From Flectobacillus major DSM 103 (lineage in GTDB: Bacteria > Bacteroidota > Bacteroidia > Cytophagales > Spirosomataceae): a stretch of DNA of 64,000 nt. Below are positions 16,163 through 24,787 of the stretch, one piece after another. Each line of letters begins with the position of its first letter. Position 1 is the first letter of the stretch. Below the pieces are notes generated by a model, which ran no database searches, was not told where the DNA came from, and worked only from the letters and a program-made list of their open reading frames with translations. The translations under genes were made by a program, and so were the position numbers. The DNA is taken from the NCBI RefSeq assembly GCF_000427405.1, contig NZ_KE386491.1:3977812-4041811 (forward strand), given 5' to 3'.

Positions 16163-16996
16163 ATGAAAATAATAGAATGTCCCAGAGATGCCATGCAAGG
16201 GTGGCCACATTTTGTACCAACAGTCCTAAAGGTAGAATATATTAATACGCTTTTGCAAGTGGGCTTTGACACGCTCGACTTTGGGAGCTTTGTGTCTCCA
16301 AGGGCTATTCCACAAATGGCCGATACTGCACAAGTATATGAACAACTCAGGCTTTCGGCTACCAAGCTTTTGGCTATTGTGGCCAATCTAAAAGGAGCAG
16401 AGATAGCTGTTACATTCCAGCATATCCAGTACATAGGATTTCCTTTTTCTATTTCTGAAACTTTTCAGTTACGCAATACCAATAGTACAATTGCCGAGGC
16501 ATTCCAAACGGTAGCAAATATTCAAGATTTATGTTTGAAGCATGGAAAAACGCTAGTAATATATTTCTCGATGGGTTTTGGAAATCCTTATGGTGATCTA
16601 TACAACACAGCTATTGTGACAGAATGGGCTGCCCAAATGCACCAACTGGGTATAAAAATCATAGCCTTGTCCGACACCGTAGGTGTGGCTCATCCAGAAG
16701 TTGTTACTGATTTGTTTTCACAACTTATTCCCGAGTTTCCGAGCATAGAATTTGGGGCACATTTTCATGCCACGGCATTTGATTGGGAAGACAAAATTGA
16801 AGCAGCGTATCGGTCGGGATGCCGTCGGTTTGATGGGGCTTTGGGTGGTTTTGGCGGTTGTCCTATGGCCAACGACGATTTGGTTGGTAATATTAATACG
16901 ATACCACTTTTACAAAAATTCAAAAGCGAACTTCCTCATATCAATACACAAGCCTGGCAAAAGGCTCAAGATATTAGCCAGCGGGTTTTTGTGTAA
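16163..16996 (+). CDS. mvaB: hydroxymethylglutaryl-CoA lyase
   Basis: It cleaves HMG-CoA to acetyl-CoA and acetoacetate, the last step of leucine catabolism. The 277 residues form a DRE-TIM metallolyase barrel: Arg8-Asp9 in ECPRDAMQG (the usual motif is GPRDGLQ), the metal histidines H200 and H202 in AHFHATAFDW, and the signature GGFGGCPMAND with catalytic Cys233. The N-terminal motif and the HFHAT segment (usually HCHDT) are slightly divergent, typical of the Bacteroidetes branch. It is followed after 103 bp by an acyl-CoA dehydrogenase gene on the same strand. Confidence 0.88.
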   Translation: MKIIECPRDAMQGWPHFVPTVLKVEYINTLLQVGFDTLDFGSFVSPRAIPQMADTAQVYEQLRLSATKLLAIVANLKGAEIAVTFQHIQYIGFPFSISETFQLRNTNSTIAEAFQTVANIQDLCLKHGKTLVIYFSMGFGNPYGDLYNTAIVTEWAAQMHQLGIKIIALSDTVGVAHPEVVTDLFSQLIPEFPSIEFGAHFHATAFDWEDKIEAAYRSGCRRFDGALGGFGGCPMANDDLVGNINTIPLLQKFKSELPHINTQAWQKAQDISQRVFV

Positions 16997-17099
16997 AGTA
17001 CCACCGTAGATTTTCTGCTAGAAAAGGCTTACTAATAAAAATCATTGAGTAAGCCCAGAATATTATTTACCTTTCAGCACTTATCACAACAACAAAACC

Positions 17100-18296
17100 A
17101 TGGAATTATATACATCCAACAAAGCCGATAATTTTGAATCGCCCGATTTTTATCAAATCGACGATTTATTGACTCCCGAGCATCTTCTTATTCGACAATC
17201 GGTAAGGGATTTTATCAAACGAGAAGTATCACCAATTATAGAAGATGCCGCTCAAAAAGCCTATTTTCCTGCCTATTTGGTACAAAAGTTTGGTGAAATG
17301 GGTTTGTTTGGCCCCACTATCCCCGAAAAATATGGAGCAGGCGGACTTGATTATATAGCCTATGGCCTTATGATGCAAGAAATAGAAAGAGGCGACTCAG
17401 GCCTGAGGTCGATGGCTTCGGTACAAGGTTCGTTGGTGATGTATCCTATTTTTGAATATGGCTCTGAAGAACAACGACTTCGGTATTTGCCCCAATTGGC
17501 ATCGGGCAAATGGTTGGGTTGTTTTGGATTGACCGAGCCAGATTTTGGTTCAAATCCATCTGGAATGAAGACGCACTTTGAGGATAAAGGCGACCACTAT
17601 TTACTCAACGGTTCAAAAATGTGGATTTCAAATGCCCCATTGGCCGATATAGCGGTAGTTTGGGCAAAAAATGAACAAGGCCGTATCAAAGGACTTATTG
17701 TAGAAAGAGGCATGGAAGGCTTTTCGACACCCGAAATACACCATAAATGGTCGCTTCGGGCAAGCTGTACAGGCGAGTTGGTATTTGATAATGTAAAAGT
17801 ACCCAAAGAAAATTTATTACCTCATGCCGATGGCCTCAAAGCTCCATTGGGATGTTTGGATTCGGCTCGTTATGGTATTGCTTGGGGGGCGTTAGGGGCT
17901 GCAATGGACTGCTATGACTCGGCCAAAAGATATGCCCTTGAACGGGTTCAATTTGAAAAACCAATCGCATCTTTTCAATTAGTACAGAAAAAGCTGGCCG
18001 AAATGCTAACTGAAATTACCAAAGCACAATTAATTTGTTGGCGTTTGGGTATGCTCAAAAACACAGGCAAAGCCACAACATCGCAAATATCTTTGGCCAA
18101 AAGAAACAATGTAGAAATAGCCTTGAAAATTGCCCGTGAAGCTCGCCAAATACATGGTGGTATGGGTATTACGGGCGAATATCCGATTATGCGACACCTC
18201 ATGAACCTAGAGTCGGTAGTAACTTATGAAGGAACTCACGATATTCATTTATTGATATTAGGGGCAGAAATTACCGGTATTTCGGCATTCAAATAA
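17100..18296 (+). CDS. gcdH: acyl-CoA dehydrogenase, glutaryl-CoA dehydrogenase type
   Basis: A 398-residue FAD enzyme. It has the GCDH features: the N-terminal segment FYQIDDLLTPEHLLIRQSVRDF, the substrate-carboxylate motif GLRSMASVQGSLVM, FGLTEPDFGSNPSGMKT for FAD/acyl contacts, the long QLVQKKLAEMLTEITKAQ helix, and the catalytic glutamate E377 in VTYEGTHDIHLLILG. Glutaryl-CoA dehydrogenase oxidises and decarboxylates glutaryl-CoA to crotonyl-CoA in lysine/tryptophan breakdown and passes electrons to ETF. It may share a transcript with mvaB. Crotonyl-CoA would feed the fadJ/fadA products encoded at 44.6-48 kb. Confidence 0.88.
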   Translation: MELYTSNKADNFESPDFYQIDDLLTPEHLLIRQSVRDFIKREVSPIIEDAAQKAYFPAYLVQKFGEMGLFGPTIPEKYGAGGLDYIAYGLMMQEIERGDSGLRSMASVQGSLVMYPIFEYGSEEQRLRYLPQLASGKWLGCFGLTEPDFGSNPSGMKTHFEDKGDHYLLNGSKMWISNAPLADIAVVWAKNEQGRIKGLIVERGMEGFSTPEIHHKWSLRASCTGELVFDNVKVPKENLLPHADGLKAPLGCLDSARYGIAWGALGAAMDCYDSAKRYALERVQFEKPIASFQLVQKKLAEMLTEITKAQLICWRLGMLKNTGKATTSQISLAKRNNVEIALKIAREARQIHGGMGITGEYPIMRHLMNLESVVTYEGTHDIHLLILGAEITGISAFK

Positions 18297-18345
18297 CAAA
18301 CCGCTTACTCAATCATTGGGAGGATATTCAATAAAAGGCTCGTAA

Positions 18346-18375
18346 TTTTGTTTTCTAGTTAGAATCTTACTTTTG
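18346..18375 (+). promoter_or_regulatory. putative promoter of the outer-membrane barrel gene
   Basis: TTTTG (18346-18350), 17 bp, then TACTTTTG (18368-18375), fitting the Bacteroidetes TTTG/TAnnTTTG pattern; the start codon is 50 bp downstream. Confidence 0.45.
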
Positions 18376-18424
18376 TATTCAGCATAGAAAATTGTTTTAT
18401 GTTTCACTTTAAATTTTATCTGCC

Positions 18425-19036
18425 ATGTTAAAAAAACTCGCAATCCTTGCTTTATTCGTATGCACAAGTCAACTTGTAAAAGCTCAAAATGTTTCGTTTG
18501 GCCCAACTATTGGTGTTAATTCAGCCAAGATTAGCGAAACCGGTGCCACTTCAAAAACAGGTTTGTCGGCAGGGGTATTTTTTAATTATAGCTCTGTTAA
18601 ATCTTTTGGTCTTGGGGCTCAAATTTTGTATAGCCAGTTAGGTAGTGATTTTACACCTGGTAGCGGCGTTGAGCAAGTGAATTTGAATTATATTCAAGTT
18701 CCTGTATTGGCAACTTATTATTTTGGTTCGAGCCAAACAACAGGTTCGTGGAGACCAAAATTGTTTGCTGGCCCTTACGTTGGATTCTTGTTGAATGCAA
18801 CTAATAGAAATGGTGGCGATGCCAACCCTTCTGATTTATATTACAAGTCATCTGACTTTGGCTTGGCCTTTGGTGGTGGTGTAAATTATTATATCAGCAA
18901 AAAGACCTGGTTGAATCTTGATATTAAATATGGCTTGGGTATTACAGATATTAAAAAATCTACAACGGCTTCGGCTTCTAACCGTGCATTTAGTGTAAAT
19001 CTTGGTGTAAGTTTTCCTTTAGGAACTATCAAATAA
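18425..19036 (+). CDS. outer-membrane beta-barrel protein (porin family)
   Basis: A 203-residue protein with a signal peptide (MLKKLAILALFVCTSQLVKAQ) and then alternating amphipathic strands typical of the small OMP_b-brl/PorT-like barrel: VSFGPTIGVNSAKI, GLGAQILYSQLGS, LNYIQVPVLATYYF, LFAGPYVGFLLNA, FGLAFGGGVNYYI, LNLDIKYGLGITDI and a C-terminal VNLGVSFPLG strand. About eight strands are implied. The role is structural or unknown. It has its own promoter-like site and two terminator hairpins downstream. Confidence 0.85.
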   Translation: MLKKLAILALFVCTSQLVKAQNVSFGPTIGVNSAKISETGATSKTGLSAGVFFNYSSVKSFGLGAQILYSQLGSDFTPGSGVEQVNLNYIQVPVLATYYFGSSQTTGSWRPKLFAGPYVGFLLNATNRNGGDANPSDLYYKSSDFGLAFGGGVNYYISKKTWLNLDIKYGLGITDIKKSTTASASNRAFSVNLGVSFPLGTIK

Positions 19037-19071
19037 AAAAACTCGCAAAGGAAAATCCTCTACGAGTTTTT
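19037..19071 (+). terminator. terminator of the barrel gene
   Basis: AAAAACTCG (19037-19045) and CGAGTTTTT (19063-19071), beginning at the stop codon. Confidence 0.75.
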
Positions 19072-19087
19072 CAAAGCGTTTTATTTT

Positions 19088-19124
19088 ACAGCGGTTACTT
19101 CTTGAAGTGACCGCTGTATTTTTT
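19088..19124. terminator. second, probably bidirectional terminator
   Basis: ACAGCGGT...ACCGCTGT with extended pairing, then TATTTTTT on the plus strand and TAAAATAAAA on the other. It lies between two convergent genes, the barrel and the TonB receptor. Confidence 0.75.
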
Positions 19125-19179
19125 ACTGGTGATTCTACCCTTGTATGAGAGCAATCTTGAAAGCCTATTGAGCTACTGC

Positions 19180-21597
19180 TTAGAATTTCAGGCTAATTCC
19201 TGCCAATACATTGAATCCTGCTTGTGGATAATAGAAGTTTTCTGTAATAGTAGCTCCTTCCGCAATATAGCTATAAGTATATCCATTGGATTCATATAAG
19301 GTATTAAATACATTATTGGCCAATAAGCTCAAGCCAATTTCACGAAATAACTTACCTTTTATCGTATACAGAATTCGGATGTCGTTGGTGAAATAGGCAT
19401 CTAATTTACGATTCTCGTTGCTGGTATTATCCAAATACTGCTTACTTACATATTTAGAAAGAAGCCCCAATTCTAGCCCCTGAATAGGCGTGTAGAGAAT
19501 CTGAGAGCCTGCAATCAAATTAGGAGAAAAAGCAATGTTCGTTTTGGCGAATTTATGTTCTACATCTACACCTGTATCGTAATTAGGAACTGTTTCTACG
19601 AAATTGTTGATTTTGTTGCTCGACAATGTAGTATTTGCATTGATTTTTAGAGATTTATCTACTTGAACTCCCGCTTGTAGTTCTAAGCCCAATCGGTAAC
19701 TTTGAGGTACATTGATACGAATAGGCGAGCCTACGTCGTTTAGTTTACCTGTAAGAACCAATTGATTTTTGTAGTCCATCCAATAGCCATTGGCCGAAAA
19801 TGCAACTTTACCTTTTTGGGTTTTAAAGCCTGCTTCTAAGTCACGAAGGGTTTCAGCTTGAGGTACTCTTCCAGGGTTATCCACAAAATCAGAACGGTTT
19901 GGTTCTTTGTTGCCAACACTATATGATAAATAGGCCGATGTATTGCCCGAAACCTGATAAGTCAAGCCCATTTTAGGGTTAAAAAACTGATAGTTTTTGC
20001 TTTGGGTAATATTAATTAGGTTGTCGTCAATACCATTAATGTCATACCCGATGGTTCTATACTGTAAGTCGGCAAAGGCGTTTAGTTGGTCGCTTACTTG
20101 GTAAAATACTTTTCCATAAACATTAAAGTCGGTTTTTAGCGAAGTCCCGTTATAATAACGGTCGCCAAGTTTTGATGTAGAAGCATACTGAGCCCAAATA
20201 ATTTCTCCAAAATTATTACCATCATATTGATTCCAAGCCCCACCAATATTGGCCGAAAGGCGTTTGTTGCCTTGATAATCAAAAGAAAATGTAGTACCAT
20301 AAAAATGGTTTTCTAGCCATTTTTGGCGTACCAAATTGGTTTTGGTGATGGTATCTCTACCAATAATAACATTGGGCAAACCGTATTTCGAGAACTTATC
20401 TTTTTCCTTGAACTGCTCATAATACCCACGTCCATACGTGTAATGTAGGTTAAAATTGAATGTCCAATTGCTAGAAAGCGAATGCGATGTTAATAACTGA
20501 TAGTGGTCTTGTTGATAATTGTCGGTTTGGTTATCGTAAGTATAAGAGTTATATGTTCGATTTGTGCTTAATAAGCTAGCGGGTACACCCTCCCAAGCTT
20601 GGTAAGTTTTTTCTTTTCCCGAAAATATATTGAGGCGAACAAACGATTTTTTGCCAAAATAAGCCCCCGACAAATAGAAAGATTTTAGGTTGGACGAAGC
20701 ACGGTCGATATAGCCATCGGAAGTAAGTTTTGATAAACGAGCATCTAACGTAAACTTGTTGTTGAGTAGCCCCGAACCAACCAATATTGTATTTTTCAAA
20801 GTATTGAACGACCCATACGACGAATTAACTTCGGCATAAGCATCTTTTCTAAACTCGTTGGTCGACATATTGACAGTAGCACCAAAAGCCCCAGCTCCGT
20901 TGGTCGATGTACCTACACCCCTCTGAATCTGAATCGAGTTGACCGAGCTAGCAAAGTCGGGCATATTGACCCAATACACCCCTTGCGATTCTGCATCGTT
21001 CAATGGAATACCATTGATAGTAACATTGATACGAGTAGCGTCTGTACCACGAATACGAATACCTGTGTAGCCAACACCTGCACCTGCATCGGAAGTAGTA
21101 ACCAAGGAAGGCGTAAAGTTGAGCAACTGAGGTATATCTTGTCCAAGGTTTTGTTTTTGTAAATCTTCTTTATTTACATCGCTGTAGGCAACCCCCGACT
21201 TTGCGTTGGCTCTGGTAGCATTTACAACAACCTCATCGGCCATAAAAGTACTTTTTTGAAGCAATACTTCTATTTTAGTATTTTCTTGTAAATCAATAGT
21301 TTGCTTAAATTTTTCAAAGCCTATAAAGCTTACTTTTATTTGGTACGAACCCTTCTTGAGGTTTTTGATGACAAAATTTCCTTGAGCATCAGAAATAGTA
21401 CCTCGCATGGTATTTTCGAGAATAACAGTAGCACCAGCAAGGTTTTTTTTGCCATCCCAATCGGCTATTTTGCCCGAAATACTTACTTGTGCCGAAGCCG
21501 AAAGTAGGGTTATAAAAAAGAAGAAAATAGTAATAATTCCATGCAAAGGCCCGAAAGAAGCTTTTGGCAAAAGAATTTTAGTCGTTAAATTTTTCAT
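19180..21597 (-). CDS. TonB-dependent receptor under TPP riboswitch control (probable thiamin/precursor uptake)
   Basis: From the ATG at 21597 the product has 805 residues; an ATG at 21612 is an alternative. A signal peptide (ending LLSASAQ) is followed by a carboxypeptidase-like regulatory domain (ISGKIADWDGKKNLAGATVILE...), the plug domain (about 125-235, with IRIRGTDATRINVTINGIPLND) and a 22-strand barrel ending FNVLAGISLKF. It transports a ligand across the outer membrane using TonB. A complete TPP riboswitch lies about 130 bp upstream on the same strand, so the substrate is most likely thiamin or a thiamin precursor. No thiamin biosynthesis gene is adjacent in the window. Confidence 0.9.
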   Translation of the reverse strand: MKNLTTKILLPKASFGPLHGIITIFFFFITLLSASAQVSISGKIADWDGKKNLAGATVILENTMRGTISDAQGNFVIKNLKKGSYQIKVSFIGFEKFKQTIDLQENTKIEVLLQKSTFMADEVVVNATRANAKSGVAYSDVNKEDLQKQNLGQDIPQLLNFTPSLVTTSDAGAGVGYTGIRIRGTDATRINVTINGIPLNDAESQGVYWVNMPDFASSVNSIQIQRGVGTSTNGAGAFGATVNMSTNEFRKDAYAEVNSSYGSFNTLKNTILVGSGLLNNKFTLDARLSKLTSDGYIDRASSNLKSFYLSGAYFGKKSFVRLNIFSGKEKTYQAWEGVPASLLSTNRTYNSYTYDNQTDNYQQDHYQLLTSHSLSSNWTFNFNLHYTYGRGYYEQFKEKDKFSKYGLPNVIIGRDTITKTNLVRQKWLENHFYGTTFSFDYQGNKRLSANIGGAWNQYDGNNFGEIIWAQYASTSKLGDRYYNGTSLKTDFNVYGKVFYQVSDQLNAFADLQYRTIGYDINGIDDNLINITQSKNYQFFNPKMGLTYQVSGNTSAYLSYSVGNKEPNRSDFVDNPGRVPQAETLRDLEAGFKTQKGKVAFSANGYWMDYKNQLVLTGKLNDVGSPIRINVPQSYRLGLELQAGVQVDKSLKINANTTLSSNKINNFVETVPNYDTGVDVEHKFAKTNIAFSPNLIAGSQILYTPIQGLELGLLSKYVSKQYLDNTSNENRKLDAYFTNDIRILYTIKGKLFREIGLSLLANNVFNTLYESNGYTYSYIAEGATITENFYYPQAGFNVLAGISLKF

Positions 21598-21685
21598 TAT
21601 TTTGGAAAACATAACGACAGGTAAAGGAGCCAAATCCTGTCAGATTTAACAATAATAAAACCCGTAAAAATTTGATTAATTTAGT

Positions 21686-21718
21686 AATATCATAGGTTGA
21701 AGTTCAACGTTTGATATT
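21686..21718 (-). promoter_or_regulatory. possible riboswitch expression-platform hairpin
   Basis: AATATCA/TGATATT outer and GTTGAA/TTCAAC inner arms form a stem between the TPP aptamer and the receptor start. No strong T run follows on the minus strand, so translational rather than transcriptional control is possible. Confidence 0.45.
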
Positions 21719-21725
21719 ATCAAAA

Positions 21726-21797
21726 TCCCTTCGTCGGCATTATCCGCATCAGGTTCAATGGGTATAATCTCAGCCCGTTGTTATAAGGCACCCCTTT
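21726..21797 (-). ncRNA. TPP riboswitch (THI element)
   Basis: On the minus strand the conserved blocks follow in order: GGGGTGCC, GGGCTGAGA, CCC, GAACCTGATGCGGATAATGCC and GACGAAGGGA. These are the TPP-binding core of the THI box, with the pyrimidine-sensing CTGAGA and the ACCTGAT pyrophosphate-side motif intact. It precedes the TonB receptor by about 130 bp. Binding of thiamin pyrophosphate should lower expression of the receptor. Confidence 0.95.
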
Positions 21798-21889
21798 TTG
21801 TGATTGTGTCACAAAGTTATGATGAAAATAGTATAGTTGTATTTTTCTGAGGCAGAAAGTTTAGATATAACCAGTTTTCTCAGACAAGA

Positions 21890-22867
21890 TTATCTTGGTA
21901 CTTCTATTTTTTGGACGATTTGTTTGATAATCTCTTCAGTTGTACCACCTTCCATTTCTTTTTCTGGGGTAAGTACAATCCGATGGCGTAATACCGAAGG
22001 CACCAATTCTTGAATATCTTCAGGTGTTACAAAATCACGACCTTTAATAGCCGCAAAAGCCTTTGAGGCATTTAGTAAGGCTACCGATGCTCGTGGCGAT
22101 GCCCCCAAATATAAGAATTTGGAATGTCGGGTTTCATGAATAATCTTGGCGATATACTCTAAGGTTTTTTCTTCTACAATTACCAGACGTACTTTTTCTC
22201 GTAATTCTCGTAATTCTTCTGCTGTTAATATTGGATTGATGAGGTTGGCGGGGCTTTGGATAAAAGCCGTTGCACGAGTATGATGCCCCTGAAGAATGGC
22301 TATTTCCTCCGACAAATTGGGGTATCCAATCACTACCTTAAACATAAATCTGTCTAACTGAGCTTCTGGTAGGCGGTATGTTCCTTCTTGTTCAATAGGG
22401 TTTTGGGTAGCCATTACCAAAAAAGGAAATGCCATAGTGTATTGATTGCCAGCCGTGGTAATTTGTCGTTCTTCCATTACCTCAAACAATGCCGCTTGTG
22501 TTTTGGCAGGCGATCGGTTGATTTCATCAATCAAGATAATATTAGAAAAAATAGGGCCTTGTCTAAACTCAAAATCACTGATTTTGGGATTGAACACCGC
22601 TGTACCAATCACATCCGACGGCATCATGTCGGGGGTAAATTGAATACGACTAAAATTAACCGAAATAGTTTTGGCCAATAGCTTGGCTGTAAGGGTTTTG
22701 GCAACGCCAGGTACACCTTCCAGCAATACATGACCATCGGCAAAAATAGCCGTCAGTAATAAGTCGATAGTGTGCTGTTGGCCAACCACTATTTTGCTGA
22801 TTTCGGCACGGATATTGGCTACTGCATTATGTAATTGACTAAGGTCTATTCTGGATTCAAGGTTCAT
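21890..22867 (-). CDS. MoxR-type AAA+ ATPase
   Basis: A 325-residue AAA+ ATPase: Walker A GVPGVAKTLTAKLL (residues about 55-68), Walker B ILIDEINRSPAKTQAALFEVMEE, sensor I FLVMATQNPIEQEGTYRLPEAQLDRFMFK, and sensor II in GASPRASVALLNASKAFA. MoxR proteins act as chaperone-like ATPases, often with DUF58 and VWA proteins. It is the last gene of a minus-strand run that includes DUF4350, DUF4129 and SpoIIM-type membrane proteins. The usual DUF58 partner is absent here; the next feature downstream is the TPP riboswitch. Confidence 0.95.
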   Translation of the reverse strand: MNLESRIDLSQLHNAVANIRAEISKIVVGQQHTIDLLLTAIFADGHVLLEGVPGVAKTLTAKLLAKTISVNFSRIQFTPDMMPSDVIGTAVFNPKISDFEFRQGPIFSNIILIDEINRSPAKTQAALFEVMEERQITTAGNQYTMAFPFLVMATQNPIEQEGTYRLPEAQLDRFMFKVVIGYPNLSEEIAILQGHHTRATAFIQSPANLINPILTAEELRELREKVRLVIVEEKTLEYIAKIIHETRHSKFLYLGASPRASVALLNASKAFAAIKGRDFVTPEDIQELVPSVLRHRIVLTPEKEMEGGTTEEIIKQIVQKIEVPR

Positions 22868-22897
22868 GATGATAGTTGTGGGTGGTATGAGGCCAAT

Positions 22898-24139
22898 TTA
22901 ATAGTTTGTGTCGTGGTAAAAAGTTTCAATTAAGAAATTAAGATGTACAAGTTGTTTTTCTGAAATAGGTGGTTGCTGACGCTGTATCGTTGTGATATAA
23001 TCTATCAATTCATCTACAGCCTGACGAGTTACCCCCGACTTATTACTAAGGTCATTTTTAAAGTCGTCGTCGATAATATGGGTTGTTAGGTAGAATTTAT
23101 TACGCACAAAAGCCCAAAAATGAGCTATTTTTTTGTGAGCAATACTAGTATGGTCTTTATTGTTAAAATACAAAAGGCCAACCGTTTCGATAAAAGCCAA
23201 AGAGGTATCTTTGGGCGTTTCGATAATAGGAATAACTCGCTGTCGGCGTTTGGCTTCAAAAATCATAAATAACAGAATTCCTAAAATACTCAAATAATAA
23301 GCCCATCGCAAAGCTGGCTGACTAACAATATACCTAAATGGTGAGGTATCGTAGCTATCATCGCCAAGATTTTTTTGTGACTTAGCAATTGTCCTAAAAC
23401 CTTTTCCAAAAGAAGGCATCTGAATATATTCATCCCAAAAAATAGTTTGTTGGGGCAAATACGATAAAGCCTTAAAAGCATATTCACTACTAGAGTTTTG
23501 GATAACATAATAATTACTAAAAGCCTTCGGAACAGTACTCAGGTAGAAAAACCCCCGACCAAACGCCATTTTGATAAAATTGGCATATCCCCAATTATTA
23601 TAGCCTAGTGTTTGCCATTGTGTTGTTTTGGAAGAAGCAAAATAAGCATCTACCGATGCTCTTTGAAAAGGATAATTCGAGGAACTTTTGAGCAAAGGAT
23701 TGGTAAAATTGATGCTTACAGAATCTTTGAGCTTCCACGAGTCGGCATAGTCAACTTCTACATGAAGGGTATCGCCAAGGCTACCAAAATCTTCGGCTGC
23801 AACAAAAGCCGTATTGCCCTGCCCCACATAGCCCAACAGTTTGGCAAGATTAACAGAATCAAGAGAAAAGGTTCTATAAATATTGATATAAGTACTTTTT
23901 GAGGGCAGCGAGTATCCTGTATTCCTTTTGGCAAATACGGGGAATTTAGTATCCGTAATCGTTTGATGAGGAAAAACGTCAGGTAATAAGCCATACAGAA
24001 CTTGTGTTCCATAAGGAATATCGTCTTGGTTAGAATAAGAGGTAGTCCAGTCGGTGGGTTTTGGCCGATAAATTTCAACAAGAATAAACCCAAGTAGGGT
24101 ACAAACCAATAATAAGATGTATTTGCGGTATTGTGTCAT
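22898..24139 (-). CDS. DUF4350 domain membrane protein
   Basis: A 413-residue protein. An N-terminal helix (about 7-24: ILLLVCTLLGFILVEIY) is followed by a periplasmic DUF4350 domain with PYGTQVLYGLLPDVF and GNTAFVAAEDFGSLGD, a second membrane helix around 270-292 (WAYYLSILGILLFMIFEA) and a basic cytoplasmic C-terminal domain. DUF4350 proteins recur beside MoxR, DUF58 and DUF4129 genes, suggesting a membrane complex; the biochemical role is unknown. It starts 30 bp upstream of the moxR ATG, consistent with an operon. Confidence 0.85.
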   Translation of the reverse strand: MTQYRKYILLLVCTLLGFILVEIYRPKPTDWTTSYSNQDDIPYGTQVLYGLLPDVFPHQTITDTKFPVFAKRNTGYSLPSKSTYINIYRTFSLDSVNLAKLLGYVGQGNTAFVAAEDFGSLGDTLHVEVDYADSWKLKDSVSINFTNPLLKSSSNYPFQRASVDAYFASSKTTQWQTLGYNNWGYANFIKMAFGRGFFYLSTVPKAFSNYYVIQNSSSEYAFKALSYLPQQTIFWDEYIQMPSFGKGFRTIAKSQKNLGDDSYDTSPFRYIVSQPALRWAYYLSILGILLFMIFEAKRRQRVIPIIETPKDTSLAFIETVGLLYFNNKDHTSIAHKKIAHFWAFVRNKFYLTTHIIDDDFKNDLSNKSGVTRQAVDELIDYITTIQRQQPPISEKQLVHLNFLIETFYHDTNY

Positions 24140-24165
24140 TGTGGATTTTCGGCTTAGGGTTCATA

Positions 24166-24212
24166 GCCTTCGGCAAAGTATTAATCTACAGAAAACTACC
24201 TTGCCGAAAGCC
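24166..24212 (-). other. intercistronic hairpin in the MoxR operon
   Basis: GCCTTCGGCAAAGTA (24166-24180) and TACCTTGCCGAAAGCC (24197-24212) pair with two imperfect positions. No T tract follows on the minus strand, so it is more likely an mRNA stability or processing element than a terminator. Confidence 0.45.
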
Positions 24213-24225
24213 AATCGCCGCCATA

Positions 24226-24780
24226 TTACTCTTCCTCTGCATCGTCGGTTACGGTAGTAATGCTCTTAACTTTAGCATTTTCGAGGTAAATTTCTAAGAA
24301 AGAATCAGATGTTCCAAATTGTACACTTATGGTAACCCAAGCAGGATTAAACTCGTCAATATCTCTATTTTTATACGATTTAGGGAACATTTTTTTTATT
24401 TTACTGATATTATCGCCCACCTTCAAAGCCGACAAATTATCTATTTGAAATGTAGGTGATTTTAGTTCAAAACCACTAACAACGTCATCCATAACATAAA
24501 AAGAGTCTCGACCATAAATATAAACTTCAAAGTGGTCGCTACTTTGAGCATCGGGCGTTTCTTCTTTTCGTACAGAATCGGGCGAGCCCAATTTATCCAA
24601 CAAAAGGCCGTAGTTTCCTCCCAGCTTTACCCCCGAAATAACCGTAGCATCGTAGTTGATGGTATCGTATTCTACCTCCTCAGTAATGGTATGTTGTTGG
24701 GTTGGCACTAAGCTGATAAAAGAACTCAACGTTAGGGTGGTCAAAAAGGCCACTAAGAGAAATAAACTAATTTTTTTCAT
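24226..24780 (-). CDS. secreted protein of unknown function in the MoxR cluster
   Basis: A 184-residue protein with a signal peptide (MKKISLFLLVAFLTTLTLSSFISLVP). The mature part, with ISGVKLGGNYGLLLDKLGSPDSVRKEE and LSALKVGDNISKIKKMFPKSY, twice shows the small 'xxGxxxxxVxxxLGxP' rhythm seen in BamE/SmpA-like folds, and ends in an acidic tail VTDDAEEE. I cannot assign it to a family. It starts 8 bp downstream of the DUF4129 gene and is followed by an intercistronic hairpin. It may be an accessory subunit unique to this lineage. Confidence 0.7.
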   Translation of the reverse strand: MKKISLFLLVAFLTTLTLSSFISLVPTQQHTITEEVEYDTINYDATVISGVKLGGNYGLLLDKLGSPDSVRKEETPDAQSSDHFEVYIYGRDSFYVMDDVVSGFELKSPTFQIDNLSALKVGDNISKIKKMFPKSYKNRDIDEFNPAWVTISVQFGTSDSFLEIYLENAKVKSITTVTDDAEEE

Positions 24781-24787
24781 GTTGTTG

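Noticed and set aside
18309-18506. 65-residue minus-strand frame before the barrel gene
   Set aside because: It runs through the putative promoter and the antisense of the barrel signal peptide.
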